In this document: one piece after another, positions 9,313 to 16,984 of the stretch
Position numbering within the stretch: position 1 is the first letter of the stretch
Layout of the letters: each line of letters opens with the position of its first letter
Assembly: GCA_013178305.1 (NCBI GenBank)
Contig: JABLXB010000008.1
Coordinates: 124,001-188,000, forward strand
Length of the DNA: 64,000 bases
Direction: 5' to 3'
Source of the DNA: Bacillota bacterium
GTDB taxonomy: Bacteria > Bacillota > Sulfobacillia > JABLXB01
Translations under genes and position numbers: made by a program
Notes under the pieces: generated by a model
Databases searched by the model: none
The model's input: the letters and a program-made list of their open reading frames with translations, nothing else
Told to the model about the DNA's origin: nothing

Positions 9313-11025
9313 CTACACTCCGGCCCGCTCAAGCGCCTGGACGGCTTCGGTTAAATACAGTATAAATCGGTTTCGCCTGCGCAGGTAGATGGGGTACAGC
9401 AGGTTGAACTCATCACCTTCGGCAGAGGCCAGTCTCTCGGCGCCGTCGAACATCGGGAATGCGGGGATTGCCCCAAAGAAGTCCGGGTCCGTGCGTTCGT
9501 TCTCCTTGAACGCGCAAGGTACCAGCGCTAGCGAGAGTTCACGCAAGACCCTGTTTGCCTTTGGCGGCTCTATCTCGCCTCTTCCGAGCACCTCGTAGAA
9601 CCTTTCAGTCGTCCGCGCAACCTCCGACAGCCTCGCCCTGGCCGGCTCCAGGTCGAGCCGCTGGCCGACGGATCTCGACAGCAGGTCGAGCTGCTCCGAG
9701 ATGTAGCGGCAGAGCGCGCGGAAATCGTAAGGAAGGTAGCGACACGAAAGCAGCCTGTATACCGTCGCCATGTATATCCTGGTGTCGCGGAGCAGGTTGT
9801 CCGGATCGATTTTGTCAATCGTGTCGAACTCCGTGTGCCACCACCAGCCCAGGCCGCCGCTGAGTTTCCCCCCGGTATGGAAACCCACGCCCTCGCTGCC
9901 GGGGTCCCTTGGTTGCTCCGAGAACGTGGCGAACGTACTTGTCAGTCCAATGCCGTAGAACGACTGGTCACCGAAACGGCCGATCCGCTTGCCGGCGAGA
10001 TTGCGCCCCGTGACTTTCTTGAGGGCCGCCGCCGCAAGGCCGAACGATTGCGGCATGATGGGGATCTCCTCAAGGACGGAGGCCCCCCTGCCCCCCGTGG
10101 AGTCGGCGTTCACGTGGCCAAGGCACCTGTCGAGGAGCTCCGTCCAGTAGTGATCCGCGTACCAGGCCGAGCCGGCGAACCTGCCATGGGAGTGGCCCGA
10201 CCAGAAGGCCAGCCTCAACCCGCGCCGCAGGCTACTCCTGTGCTCGGCGGCCAGCCTGGCGACCTCCATGACAGTCGCATTCGCGGCGCCGTTATCCATC
10301 GCTCCGTAATGCCACGAGTCAATGTGGCTGCTGAAGAGCAGGAATTCCCCTTCCTCGCGCCCATCGATGTCCGCTATGAGCAGCGGGAGCTGTCTCCAGC
10401 CGGTGTCCACCGCCGTGTGAATTCGTACCTGGACCGGGCCGCGCGCAATGGCGTTTTTCAAGTAATCGCCACCCTGACACGTCACCGTGATGCTGGGGGT
10501 GACCGGAAGCATGCCGAGGGTGTCCCTTGTAGGTGGTCCCCACAGTGGGGAGACGGCCGACTCATGCAGATAATCGTCGCTGACGAATATTTCCCCGATG
10601 GCTCCCCCGGCCTCCATCTCCAGGCATGCCTTGGACGAGGCCATGCCGTCCACGAGGACGATCTTCCCCCGTACGCAGTCTCCCTTCTTCGGATAGATCA
10701 GCTCTCCCGACAGTCCCGATTTCGCGGTGGATTTCGCAAACGAGTGGGTGATGCACTTAAACTGAGCCTGAGGATCGGATGGAATCGTTAACGAAGCGCT
10801 GACCGGGAGACTGATGAATGCGGGATGGCGCAGCAGTTCCGTTCGGTAGCCGAACGACTTGAGGATCCCGTTCACGTAGTTCATGGCCTCGGCTTCGCCC
10901 GTGGCTCCGGACAGGCGCACCCACGTAGCGATCTTCCCGGTCCACTCCATGAGATTATCTCGTGATACTTCCGACAGCAACACGTCTTCGAGCACCTGAT
11001 CATAATCGAGATGATGGTCAGCCAT
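9313..11025 (-). CDS. M28-like peptidase with altered active site
   Basis: A 570-residue protein with a PA-like insert (about residues 85-205) and a zinc-peptidase M28 fold. The first ligands are present: SSHIDSWHYGAMDNGAAN (His234, Asp244). HVNADSTGG gives Asp308, and WWWHTEFDTIDKID a late His. The segment that in M28 enzymes reads SGEE, with the catalytic Glu and a metal-binding Glu, here reads WSGHSHGRFAGS (His278-Ser-His280). It may bind metal differently or not be a classical peptidase. No signal peptide is evident. ATG 11025 follows AGGAGGG. It lies downstream of the sigma-54 activator on the same strand, after a 177-base gap. Confidence 0.75.
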   Translation of the reverse strand: MADHHLDYDQVLEDVLLSEVSRDNLMEWTGKIATWVRLSGATGEAEAMNYVNGILKSFGYRTELLRHPAFISLPVSASLTIPSDPQAQFKCITHSFAKSTAKSGLSGELIYPKKGDCVRGKIVLVDGMASSKACLEMEAGGAIGEIFVSDDYLHESAVSPLWGPPTRDTLGMLPVTPSITVTCQGGDYLKNAIARGPVQVRIHTAVDTGWRQLPLLIADIDGREEGEFLLFSSHIDSWHYGAMDNGAANATVMEVARLAAEHRSSLRRGLRLAFWSGHSHGRFAGSAWYADHYWTELLDRCLGHVNADSTGGRGASVLEEIPIMPQSFGLAAAALKKVTGRNLAGKRIGRFGDQSFYGIGLTSTFATFSEQPRDPGSEGVGFHTGGKLSGGLGWWWHTEFDTIDKIDPDNLLRDTRIYMATVYRLLSCRYLPYDFRALCRYISEQLDLLSRSVGQRLDLEPARARLSEVARTTERFYEVLGRGEIEPPKANRVLRELSLALVPCAFKENERTDPDFFGAIPAFPMFDGAERLASAEGDEFNLLYPIYLRRRNRFILYLTEAVQALERAGV

Positions 11026-11202
11026 TCGCCGTGCACCCTCCTAGCGTTCTAATGCCGTCCCACCACCTCGTCACGCACTGGCGTGAGTGCGGACACCAGA
11101 TTGTGGTGCCCTGTCACTGGGCAGAGGGATCGTCAACCAACGGGGATCTCGAAAGCAAGCGCCATGCCAGCGCTCGCCGGCCGGTGGGGTGAGGGATGGT
11201 CG

Positions 11203-12624
11203 TCAGTCTGCGAGGGAATATGCACGTGAACGGCCCTGACCGGAGGCCCTCAGGACCCTCTGGTCGACGAGCTGGGACAGATCTCTAAATGCAGTGGTCC
11301 GGTCGACATTAGTCAGCTTACAGTACTCACGATTCGTTATCATACGATGTTCTCTCAGGTAGGAGAGCAACAGGGACCTGCGCGACAGGAACCCGGCAGC
11401 GGAGATTCTGGCCACGATCCGCGCCGGCAGGTCGATCTTGCGGATCATTCCCGCCCGGCACTGGTAGGCGGAGCTCAGCACGACGCTACGCAGTTCCCGC
11501 ACGTTTCCCGGCCAGGCGTAAGACTGCAGGACCGCCAGGGCGCACGGGCTCACTGTCACGGTTCTGCCCGCCTTCTCTCGAAATTCGCTGGTAAAATGGG
11601 CGATCAGTGAGGGGATATCCTCCTTGCGGTCCCTGAGTGGCGGCACCTGGAGTTCCGCCACGCTGAGCCTGTAGAACAGATCGGACCTGAACTTCCCCTG
11701 GCGGCACAGATCCTCGATTGACCTGTTTGTTGCAGCGATTAGGCGAATGTTCAGGCGTCGCTCGGTGACCGAGCCGACTCGCCTGAGTACGCCGTCCTCT
11801 ATCACCCTGAGCAGCCTCGGCTGGAACTCCAGCGGCATATCCCCGATTTCGTCGAGGAACAACGTCCCTCCGTCCGCGGACTCGATTAGTCCGGCCTTTC
11901 CTCCACGCCTGGAGCCGGTAAACGAGCCGTCTTCGTAGCCGAAGAGTTCGCTGTCAATAAGCCCCTCGGGAAAGGCCGAACAGTTCACCGCCACAAACGC
12001 GCCGCCGGACCGGGGGCTGATCTCGTGAATGGCCCTGGCGAGGAGGTCCTTACCGGTTCCCGTCTCTCCAGTAATAAGTACCGGAAGGTCGGTTGTGGCG
12101 ATGACGCTGGCCTTTGCCTTCAGTTGCGCCATCAGGCGGCTCTCTCCAACTATGCTGTCGAAGCGATGGAGCGATTCGTCGGGCTCGAGATCGGAGGGCT
12201 CGGTGTACCCTACGCGGTCGATTACGCTGATATCCTTCGCCATCATGATGGTTCCCAAGAGGGTATCGTCCCGCATTACGGGCCGGATCTCCACCATGTA
12301 TTGCCTGCCGTCCTGTCTCTGAGAGAGGCCGAAGACCGCCTTCTTTGTGCGCAGAACCTCGCAGATCTTCGACGGCGGGGAGAAATTCCGGACGTTACAG
12401 CCGAGGAGTTCAGCTTTCGTAATGCCCCTCATTTTGATGAATGCTTCATTGGCCATTATGATGTTTCCCTCGCCGTCCGTGACCATGACGGGGTCGTTCA
12501 GCAGGTCAAAGAATGCCTTAGCCCATTCGGCGTCGCTGAGATGTGTGGATATGAAATCATCGATCTCTTCAACCCACAGGTACTGCCCGATGACCCTTCG
12601 GCCGGGGATTACCATGTCCGACAC
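11203..12624 (-). CDS. Sigma-54-dependent transcriptional activator (PAS–AAA+–winged helix)
   Basis: A 473-residue protein. A PAS domain lies at about 37-133 (FDLLNDPVMVTDGEGNIIMA) and the AAA+ module at 155-390, with Walker A GETGTGK (186-192) and Walker B GGTLFLDEIGD. The sigma-54 contact loop reads GSFTGS (233-238) rather than GAFTGA. The C-terminal 60 residues do not look like the usual Fis helix-turn-helix. They resemble a winged helix (TNREYCKLTNVDRTTAFRDL). GTG 12624 has GAGGT eight bases upstream. It diverges from the operon at 12900, whose upstream region holds a -24/-12 element, so it probably activates that operon on sensing a substrate through PAS. Confidence 0.9.
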   Translation of the reverse strand: MSDMVIPGRRVIGQYLWVEEIDDFISTHLSDAEWAKAFFDLLNDPVMVTDGEGNIIMANEAFIKMRGITKAELLGCNVRNFSPPSKICEVLRTKKAVFGLSQRQDGRQYMVEIRPVMRDDTLLGTIMMAKDISVIDRVGYTEPSDLEPDESLHRFDSIVGESRLMAQLKAKASVIATTDLPVLITGETGTGKDLLARAIHEISPRSGGAFVAVNCSAFPEGLIDSELFGYEDGSFTGSRRGGKAGLIESADGGTLFLDEIGDMPLEFQPRLLRVIEDGVLRRVGSVTERRLNIRLIAATNRSIEDLCRQGKFRSDLFYRLSVAELQVPPLRDRKEDIPSLIAHFTSEFREKAGRTVTVSPCALAVLQSYAWPGNVRELRSVVLSSAYQCRAGMIRKIDLPARIVARISAAGFLSRRSLLLSYLREHRMITNREYCKLTNVDRTTAFRDLSQLVDQRVLRASGQGRSRAYSLAD

Positions 12625-12687
12625 CCCACGTTACCTCGTTTAGCCTGGGAAGGGAGTTCGCTGCCGGTTGATGAACACCTCCAGAAT

Positions 12688-12735
12688 AAGCGGCTCGACC
12701 AGGGCAGCGGCGAACACGAAGCGGTTTTGAAGCGG
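12688..12735 (+). repeat. Three AAGCGG direct repeats, possible activator sites
   Basis: AAGCGG occurs at 12688-12693, 12719-12724 and 12730-12735. The last two are 11 bases apart, one helical turn. They lie 41-104 bases upstream of the -24/-12 element, where sigma-54 activators usually bind. The binding role is inferred. Confidence 0.35.
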
Positions 12736-12775
12736 ATAGGAAAGGGAACCCGGGTGGCTCGCCGGCCTCCACAGG

Positions 12776-12792
12776 TGGGTATGGGATTTGCA
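12776..12792 (+). promoter_or_regulatory. Putative sigma-54 (-24/-12) promoter of the catabolic operon
   Basis: TGGGTATGGGATTTGCA has the required GG (12778-12779), ten bases, then GC (12790-12791), and ends TTGCA. It matches about 10 of 13 defined positions of the consensus. It lies between the divergent sigma-54 activator and the 12900 gene, leaving a leader of about 97 bases. Confidence 0.6.
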
Positions 12793-12899
12793 ATGTCATC
12801 CGCTGCGGGATGCCGGCATGAGCGCCCAGGGCTGGATGCTGGGCGTCCGCGCCCAGGACAATTCCGCCACGGCGCCCTGACGAAATGGAGGGATGAGAA

Positions 12900-13073
12900 T
12901 TGTTCGGAATGCCTTGGCCAGTCGTATTCACTTTCATTCTGACTGCTCTCGGTTTCATCTTCTCATGTTTCTGGTCGGTGAATTTCGAGAGCATAACGGA
13001 CCGCTGGCTGTGGAAGGACATCAAGGCAACTGAGGATCAGGTGAACCTCGGAAAGGAGGCCGGCAAGCAATGA
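12900..13073 (+). CDS. Small one-helix membrane protein, symporter-associated
   Basis: A 57-residue ORF: a short N-terminus, one hydrophobic segment (about residues 7-26, VVFTFILTALGFIFSCF), then a charged tail. TTG 12900 has GGAGGG (12887-12892) seven bases upstream. An internal ATG at 12909 is the alternative. The stop overlaps the ATG of the symporter gene (ATGA), so the two are translationally coupled. Small membrane proteins preceding SSS transporters are known, for example YhdT before PanF, but this one is shorter and I cannot assign it to a family. It may be an accessory subunit of the transporter. Confidence 0.65.
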   Translation: MFGMPWPVVFTFILTALGFIFSCFWSVNFESITDRWLWKDIKATEDQVNLGKEAGKQ

Positions 13074-14623
13074 AACCCGAATTTGGCGGCCCTACCGCAA
13101 TAATCACGTTCATCGTGTACACGGCGGGCGTTCTCGGGCTGGGTTACTATGCATCAAGGAGAATCAAATCATCCGCCGACTTCTGGATCGGGGGGAGAAG
13201 CCTCGGGCCCTGGCTGACGGCGATGACACTGTACGCGACTACTCTCAGCGGCGCAGGGTATTTCGGTGCTCCCAGCGCCGGGTTCACCCAGGGCAACGCA
13301 ATCGCCTGGCTCAACCTCGGCGCGTTTGCGGGCATGTTCATTTTCAACACCGTCGTCGGGCCGAAGCTGTGGCAGGTCGGAAAGATACACGGTCTGGTCA
13401 CCGTCGAGGACTACCTCAACAAGCGGTACGGAGACGACGTCATTCCGACCCTGGCGGCGGTAGGCGGGAGCGTCTTCATGATGCTGTCGCTTTACGCGCA
13501 ATTCAAGGCGACCGGGATCGTGATGTCCACCATCCTGGGATTGGACTACCTTGCGGCGTTGTTCGTATCACTCGGTGTGTTCACGATCTACACCGCCTTC
13601 GGCGGGGTGCTGGCAGTCGTCTACACGGACTTCCTGCAGGGCGTGATCATGCTTTTCGGTACGGTCTTCCTGATCGTCGTTCCGATACTCAAGGCGGGTG
13701 GGCTGACCGCCATGAATACGAAGCTGGCGACCATCGCGCCGAAGCTCGTCACGTGGCACGGGGCTTTTACGGCCGGATTCGCGCTTTCCTGGATAATCCA
13801 CTTCGTGTTCAGCTTCAACAGCTCGCCGTACCAGGTGCAGCGCGGTTTCATGGCGAAGGGCTTCAGGACCTTCCGGACGATGTTGCCGATCATCCTGGTG
13901 TCGTTCTTCCTTACTTCGACGATGAAATACTCCGGGATGGCGGCCCAGGTCATGATCAAGGAAGGGACCATGGCGAAGCCCCCGAACGCCGACTGGCTGT
14001 TCCCCTACCTGGTGTACGCCATCTTCCCATCGGGTGTGGCGATTTTCTTCCTGATCGCCTGCATGGCCGCCATCATGTCCACCGGCGACTCGCTGCTGAT
14101 GTACGTGAGCACCGCGCTGACAAGGAACGTCTACCAGAAGTTCATGAACCCCAAGGCGCCTGAATCGAGACTAATGAAGGTCAGCCAGTGGACTGTGGTC
14201 GCCCTTTCCACAATCCTGTTCCTCCTCGCGGTTTTGGAGCGGATCGCGGGCCTGCAGATCCCGATCATCTACATGCTGGTGCAGGTCGGCACGGGCGGTC
14301 TGACAACCCTCTTTGCGCCCGGGCTGCTCTACGGGCTCTTCTGGAAGCGCACGACCAGGTCCGGCGTGCTTGCCGGCATGTTGGCAGGCTCAGCCGCGCT
14401 CGTCGCCGCGTTCGTGTGCCGGAATGGGTACGCGGGGAAGGCCGTTCAGGAAGCCTATTACAGTTCCATCTGGTCGCTGGGAGGGTTCCACGAGGCGGCG
14501 CTTGGCGCCACGGTCGCGCTCGTGGTCACTCCGGTCATCAGCCTGCTCACGCGGGCGCCTGAAAGCGACCTCGTCGAGAAATGGTTCCCGGGCAAGGGCG
14601 TGCGCGCCGGCAAGACGGCCTGA
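13070..14623 (+). CDS. Sodium:solute symporter (SSS family)
   Basis: A 517-residue polytopic membrane protein. The N-terminus GLGYYASRRIKSSADFWIGG is the SSS opening after the first helix. TLSGAGYFGAPSAGF and the GGVLAVVYTDFLQGVIML segment correspond to conserved transmembrane stretches of the PanF/proline-type transporters. It imports an organic solute with Na+. The hydrolases encoded downstream suggest an amide or amino-acid-like substrate. It overlaps the small membrane ORF by four bases and lies 41 bases before the M24-like gene, in an operon read from the -24/-12 site. Confidence 0.9.
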   Translation: MKPEFGGPTAIITFIVYTAGVLGLGYYASRRIKSSADFWIGGRSLGPWLTAMTLYATTLSGAGYFGAPSAGFTQGNAIAWLNLGAFAGMFIFNTVVGPKLWQVGKIHGLVTVEDYLNKRYGDDVIPTLAAVGGSVFMMLSLYAQFKATGIVMSTILGLDYLAALFVSLGVFTIYTAFGGVLAVVYTDFLQGVIMLFGTVFLIVVPILKAGGLTAMNTKLATIAPKLVTWHGAFTAGFALSWIIHFVFSFNSSPYQVQRGFMAKGFRTFRTMLPIILVSFFLTSTMKYSGMAAQVMIKEGTMAKPPNADWLFPYLVYAIFPSGVAIFFLIACMAAIMSTGDSLLMYVSTALTRNVYQKFMNPKAPESRLMKVSQWTVVALSTILFLLAVLERIAGLQIPIIYMLVQVGTGGLTTLFAPGLLYGLFWKRTTRSGVLAGMLAGSAALVAAFVCRNGYAGKAVQEAYYSSIWSLGGFHEAALGATVALVVTPVISLLTRAPESDLVEKWFPGKGVRAGKTA

Positions 14624-14664
14624 GCCTTGCAGGATCAGCAATTCGTGGAAGGTGGGGATTGTCT

Positions 14665-15858
14665 TTGGAGGCGGAAACGGATAGGGACCTGTATCCAAGG
14701 TGTTCGGATGCCGAGTTCGAGCGGCGCCACAACAAGCTCCGCAAGTCCATGGATGAGAGGGGGCTTGACTGCCTCCTGATCTACGGCGGGTACAAAGAGA
14801 TGTACCAGGCCAACGCCTTTTGGGTCACGAACTACGCGGATTGCTTCCAATCGTGGACCGTGTTCCCGCTGCAGGGGGAACCGGCGCTCTACAACACCCT
14901 GTACCCGCACCTTCTCTATGCCAAGAAGGTGTCCGTGATCAGGACGACGGAATGGGGCGGCCCGAGCATCGCCGAAACCGTGGTCAAGCGTGTGAAGGAA
15001 CTGGGACTGGGAGAGGCGCGCATCGGGCTGGTAGGCATCGATAGCCGCCGGACGGTCAACTTCCCGCAAAGCCACTACGAGGTGTTTTGCCGCGAGCTGC
15101 CTGGGGCGAAATTCGAGGATGCCACGACGCTGGTGGAGAAGATCCGCTCGGTGAAGAGCGCGGAAGAGATCTCGTTCGTGGAGAAAGGCGCGAAGATTAC
15201 GGACAGCTGTATGAAGGCCCTGGTGGACGCCGTCCGCCCGGGCGTCACGGACTTCGAGCTCTACGCGGTCATCAATGAGACGGCGTATCGCCTGGGAGGG
15301 GCCCCGAATTTCACGCTGTTCGCGTCGACCTCGATGCTTGATCCCAACATGCCGTACCCGTGGCCGCAGCCGTCGAAACGGACTGTCAAGAAGCAGGACC
15401 TCATCAGCAACGAGCTGTGCGCCAACTATGCTGGTTACTCCGGCCAGCTCATCCGGCCGATCGCGCTTGGCAAACCCCCGAAGGAATTCCTCGAGATCTA
15501 CAAGATCGCGGAGGACCTGTACCACGCGATCGCCGGGGCGATCAAGCCGGGCAATACGGAGCAGGACGTGATCAACGCGGTGAAGCCGATCGCGGCCCGC
15601 GGTGGATTCTACCAGCAGGCCCCCCTGGTGCACGGTTGGGACAACAAGCCCGATCGCCCCTGGATCGGTCTCCCGGGCGCGGCCCACTTCCCGATAACGC
15701 CCCACGTTTTTGAAGAGGGGCAGCTGATCATGATCGAGCCGAACCCGTGCAGCCTGGATCTGAAAAAGGGCATATTCCTCGGGAGCCTGCACGTCGTCAC
15801 CGGCACAGGGTGTCGTTGCCTGCAGGAGTTTCCGCTCGAGTTCACAATTAAGGAGTAG
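14665..15858 (+). CDS. M24 (creatinase/Xaa-Pro peptidase-like) hydrolase with degenerate metal site
   Basis: A 397-residue protein with the creatinase N-domain (about 1-140) and the pita-bread M24 domain (about 150-395). KSAEEISFVEKGAKITD is the typical domain junction. In metal-dependent members an Asp...Asp pair lies around GY-sD-tR. Here the region reads SNELCANYAGYSGQLIRP, so both Asp are replaced. The final Glu-containing stretch is changed as well (IFLGSLHVV). Creatinase itself is a metal-free member, so a metal-independent C-N hydrolase is the better guess than a peptidase. The start is TTG 14665 or 14659; GGTGGGG spacing favours the former. Confidence 0.75.
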   Translation: MEAETDRDLYPRCSDAEFERRHNKLRKSMDERGLDCLLIYGGYKEMYQANAFWVTNYADCFQSWTVFPLQGEPALYNTLYPHLLYAKKVSVIRTTEWGGPSIAETVVKRVKELGLGEARIGLVGIDSRRTVNFPQSHYEVFCRELPGAKFEDATTLVEKIRSVKSAEEISFVEKGAKITDSCMKALVDAVRPGVTDFELYAVINETAYRLGGAPNFTLFASTSMLDPNMPYPWPQPSKRTVKKQDLISNELCANYAGYSGQLIRPIALGKPPKEFLEIYKIAEDLYHAIAGAIKPGNTEQDVINAVKPIAARGGFYQQAPLVHGWDNKPDRPWIGLPGAAHFPITPHVFEEGQLIMIEPNPCSLDLKKGIFLGSLHVVTGTGCRCLQEFPLEFTIKE

Positions 15859-15870
15859 GTGGGCATCATT

Positions 15871-15903
15871 CTTCAGGGGCGCGCGTGAGTCGCGCCCCTG
15901 AAG
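15871..15903 (+). repeat. Inverted repeat between the M24-like and amidohydrolase genes
   Basis: A perfect 13-bp stem, CTTCAGGGGCGCG at 15871-15883 pairing with 15891-15903, closes a 7-base loop. There is no T-run after it on either strand, so it may be a processing or mRNA-stability structure rather than a terminator. Confidence 0.6.
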
Positions 15904-15970
15904 AGGATAGCGGACGACGGGGCCGTCTATTCTCAGATGTGTTTGCTACTATGCCCGGATGGAGGCTCGC

Positions 15971-16957
15971 ATGATCGTAGATGTTCACGCCCATTACGTC
16001 CCAATTCGAAACGGCGGCGGTATAGGCACGCGGTCCGCGCCGCGGCTCGTAGAAGTACTACCGTGCGCCGGCGGCAAGGTGAGTGTCGTGGTGAACGGGA
16101 AGGCTGTGGCGCAGGTGGAGCCCGGCCTTAATGACCTTGGGAAACAGCTGGAGGACATGGACAGGGAAGGCATCACCTATCGCCTGCTGTCAATCGCGCC
16201 GCCTATCATGCTTTACGAACTCCCCCCCGAGCAAGCCGTTGAGTGGGCTGCCGCTGTGAACGAGCAGCTTGCAGCGGACATCGACGGGAACCGCCGCCGC
16301 TTCGGAGGCCTGGCGACGCTCCCCCTGCAGGATCCGCAGGCCGCCGCCGGCGAACTCGAGCTGTCGATGACGGTCCGCGGATTTGCAGGGGCTCAGATTG
16401 CCACCAACGTGAACGGCGTGGAAATGGACGACCCGCGCCTCGAGCCGTTTTGGATGATAGCGGAGTCGCTTGGCGCGTTCATCCTGATGCACCCGCATTA
16501 TGTGGCGGGGAAAAACCGTATGGAGGGGTATCACCTTCGCAACGTGGTGGGCAACCCACTGGACACTACTCTAGCCGCGGCGAGGCTGGTGTTTGGAGGG
16601 GTGATGGAGCGCCACCCCGGCCTCAGGATCTGCCTGTCCCACGCCGGTGGATATGCAGCTTTGGCGGCGGGACGCATGAACCATGCGGCCCGCGTGCGGC
16701 CCGAGATCAAGGGCCTCAAGAAACCGCCATCGGAGTACCTGAAGCTGTTTTACTATGACACGATCGCGCACGACGCAGAAGCGCTGGCGTTCGTGGGCCG
16801 TAAGATGGGACCGGAGCGGGTGCTGGCGGGCACGGACTACCCGTTTGATATGGGCGACCCGTCCCCAGCGCGGATCGTCGGTGAGGCCGGGTTTGACCCG
16901 GCAACCGCTGGTCTCATCCTCGGCGGAACGGCTCGGCGCTTGCTGTCGATACCGTAG
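15971..16957 (+). CDS. Amidohydrolase-2 family metal-dependent hydrolase (ACMSD-like)
   Basis: A 328-residue TIM-barrel enzyme. MIVDVHAHYVP gives the N-terminal His-x-His metal pair. Further ligands are the His in ILMHPHYVAG, LSHAGGYAAL and the Asp in AGTDYPFDMGD. These fit the amidohydrolase-2 clan, which includes decarboxylases such as ACMSD and lactone or amide hydrolases. The reaction cannot be decided from sequence. ATG 15971 follows GGAGG at 15961-15965. An ATG at 15959 would precede that site. It is the third enzyme-level gene in the sigma-54-linked operon. Confidence 0.85.
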   Translation: MIVDVHAHYVPIRNGGGIGTRSAPRLVEVLPCAGGKVSVVVNGKAVAQVEPGLNDLGKQLEDMDREGITYRLLSIAPPIMLYELPPEQAVEWAAAVNEQLAADIDGNRRRFGGLATLPLQDPQAAAGELELSMTVRGFAGAQIATNVNGVEMDDPRLEPFWMIAESLGAFILMHPHYVAGKNRMEGYHLRNVVGNPLDTTLAAARLVFGGVMERHPGLRICLSHAGGYAALAAGRMNHAARVRPEIKGLKKPPSEYLKLFYYDTIAHDAEALAFVGRKMGPERVLAGTDYPFDMGDPSPARIVGEAGFDPATAGLILGGTARRLLSIP

Positions 16958-16984
16958 GATAGTCCGGCTTAGGAGGCAGTGCCT

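Noticed and set aside
9835-10791. 318-codon plus-strand frame opposite the M28-like gene
   Set aside because: The minus-strand protein carries recognisable peptidase-fold motifs and a good ribosome site; this frame has neither.
15871-15903. Inverted repeat considered as an operon-ending terminator
   Set aside because: No T-run follows on either strand and the next gene continues the same operon, so I list it only as an inverted repeat.
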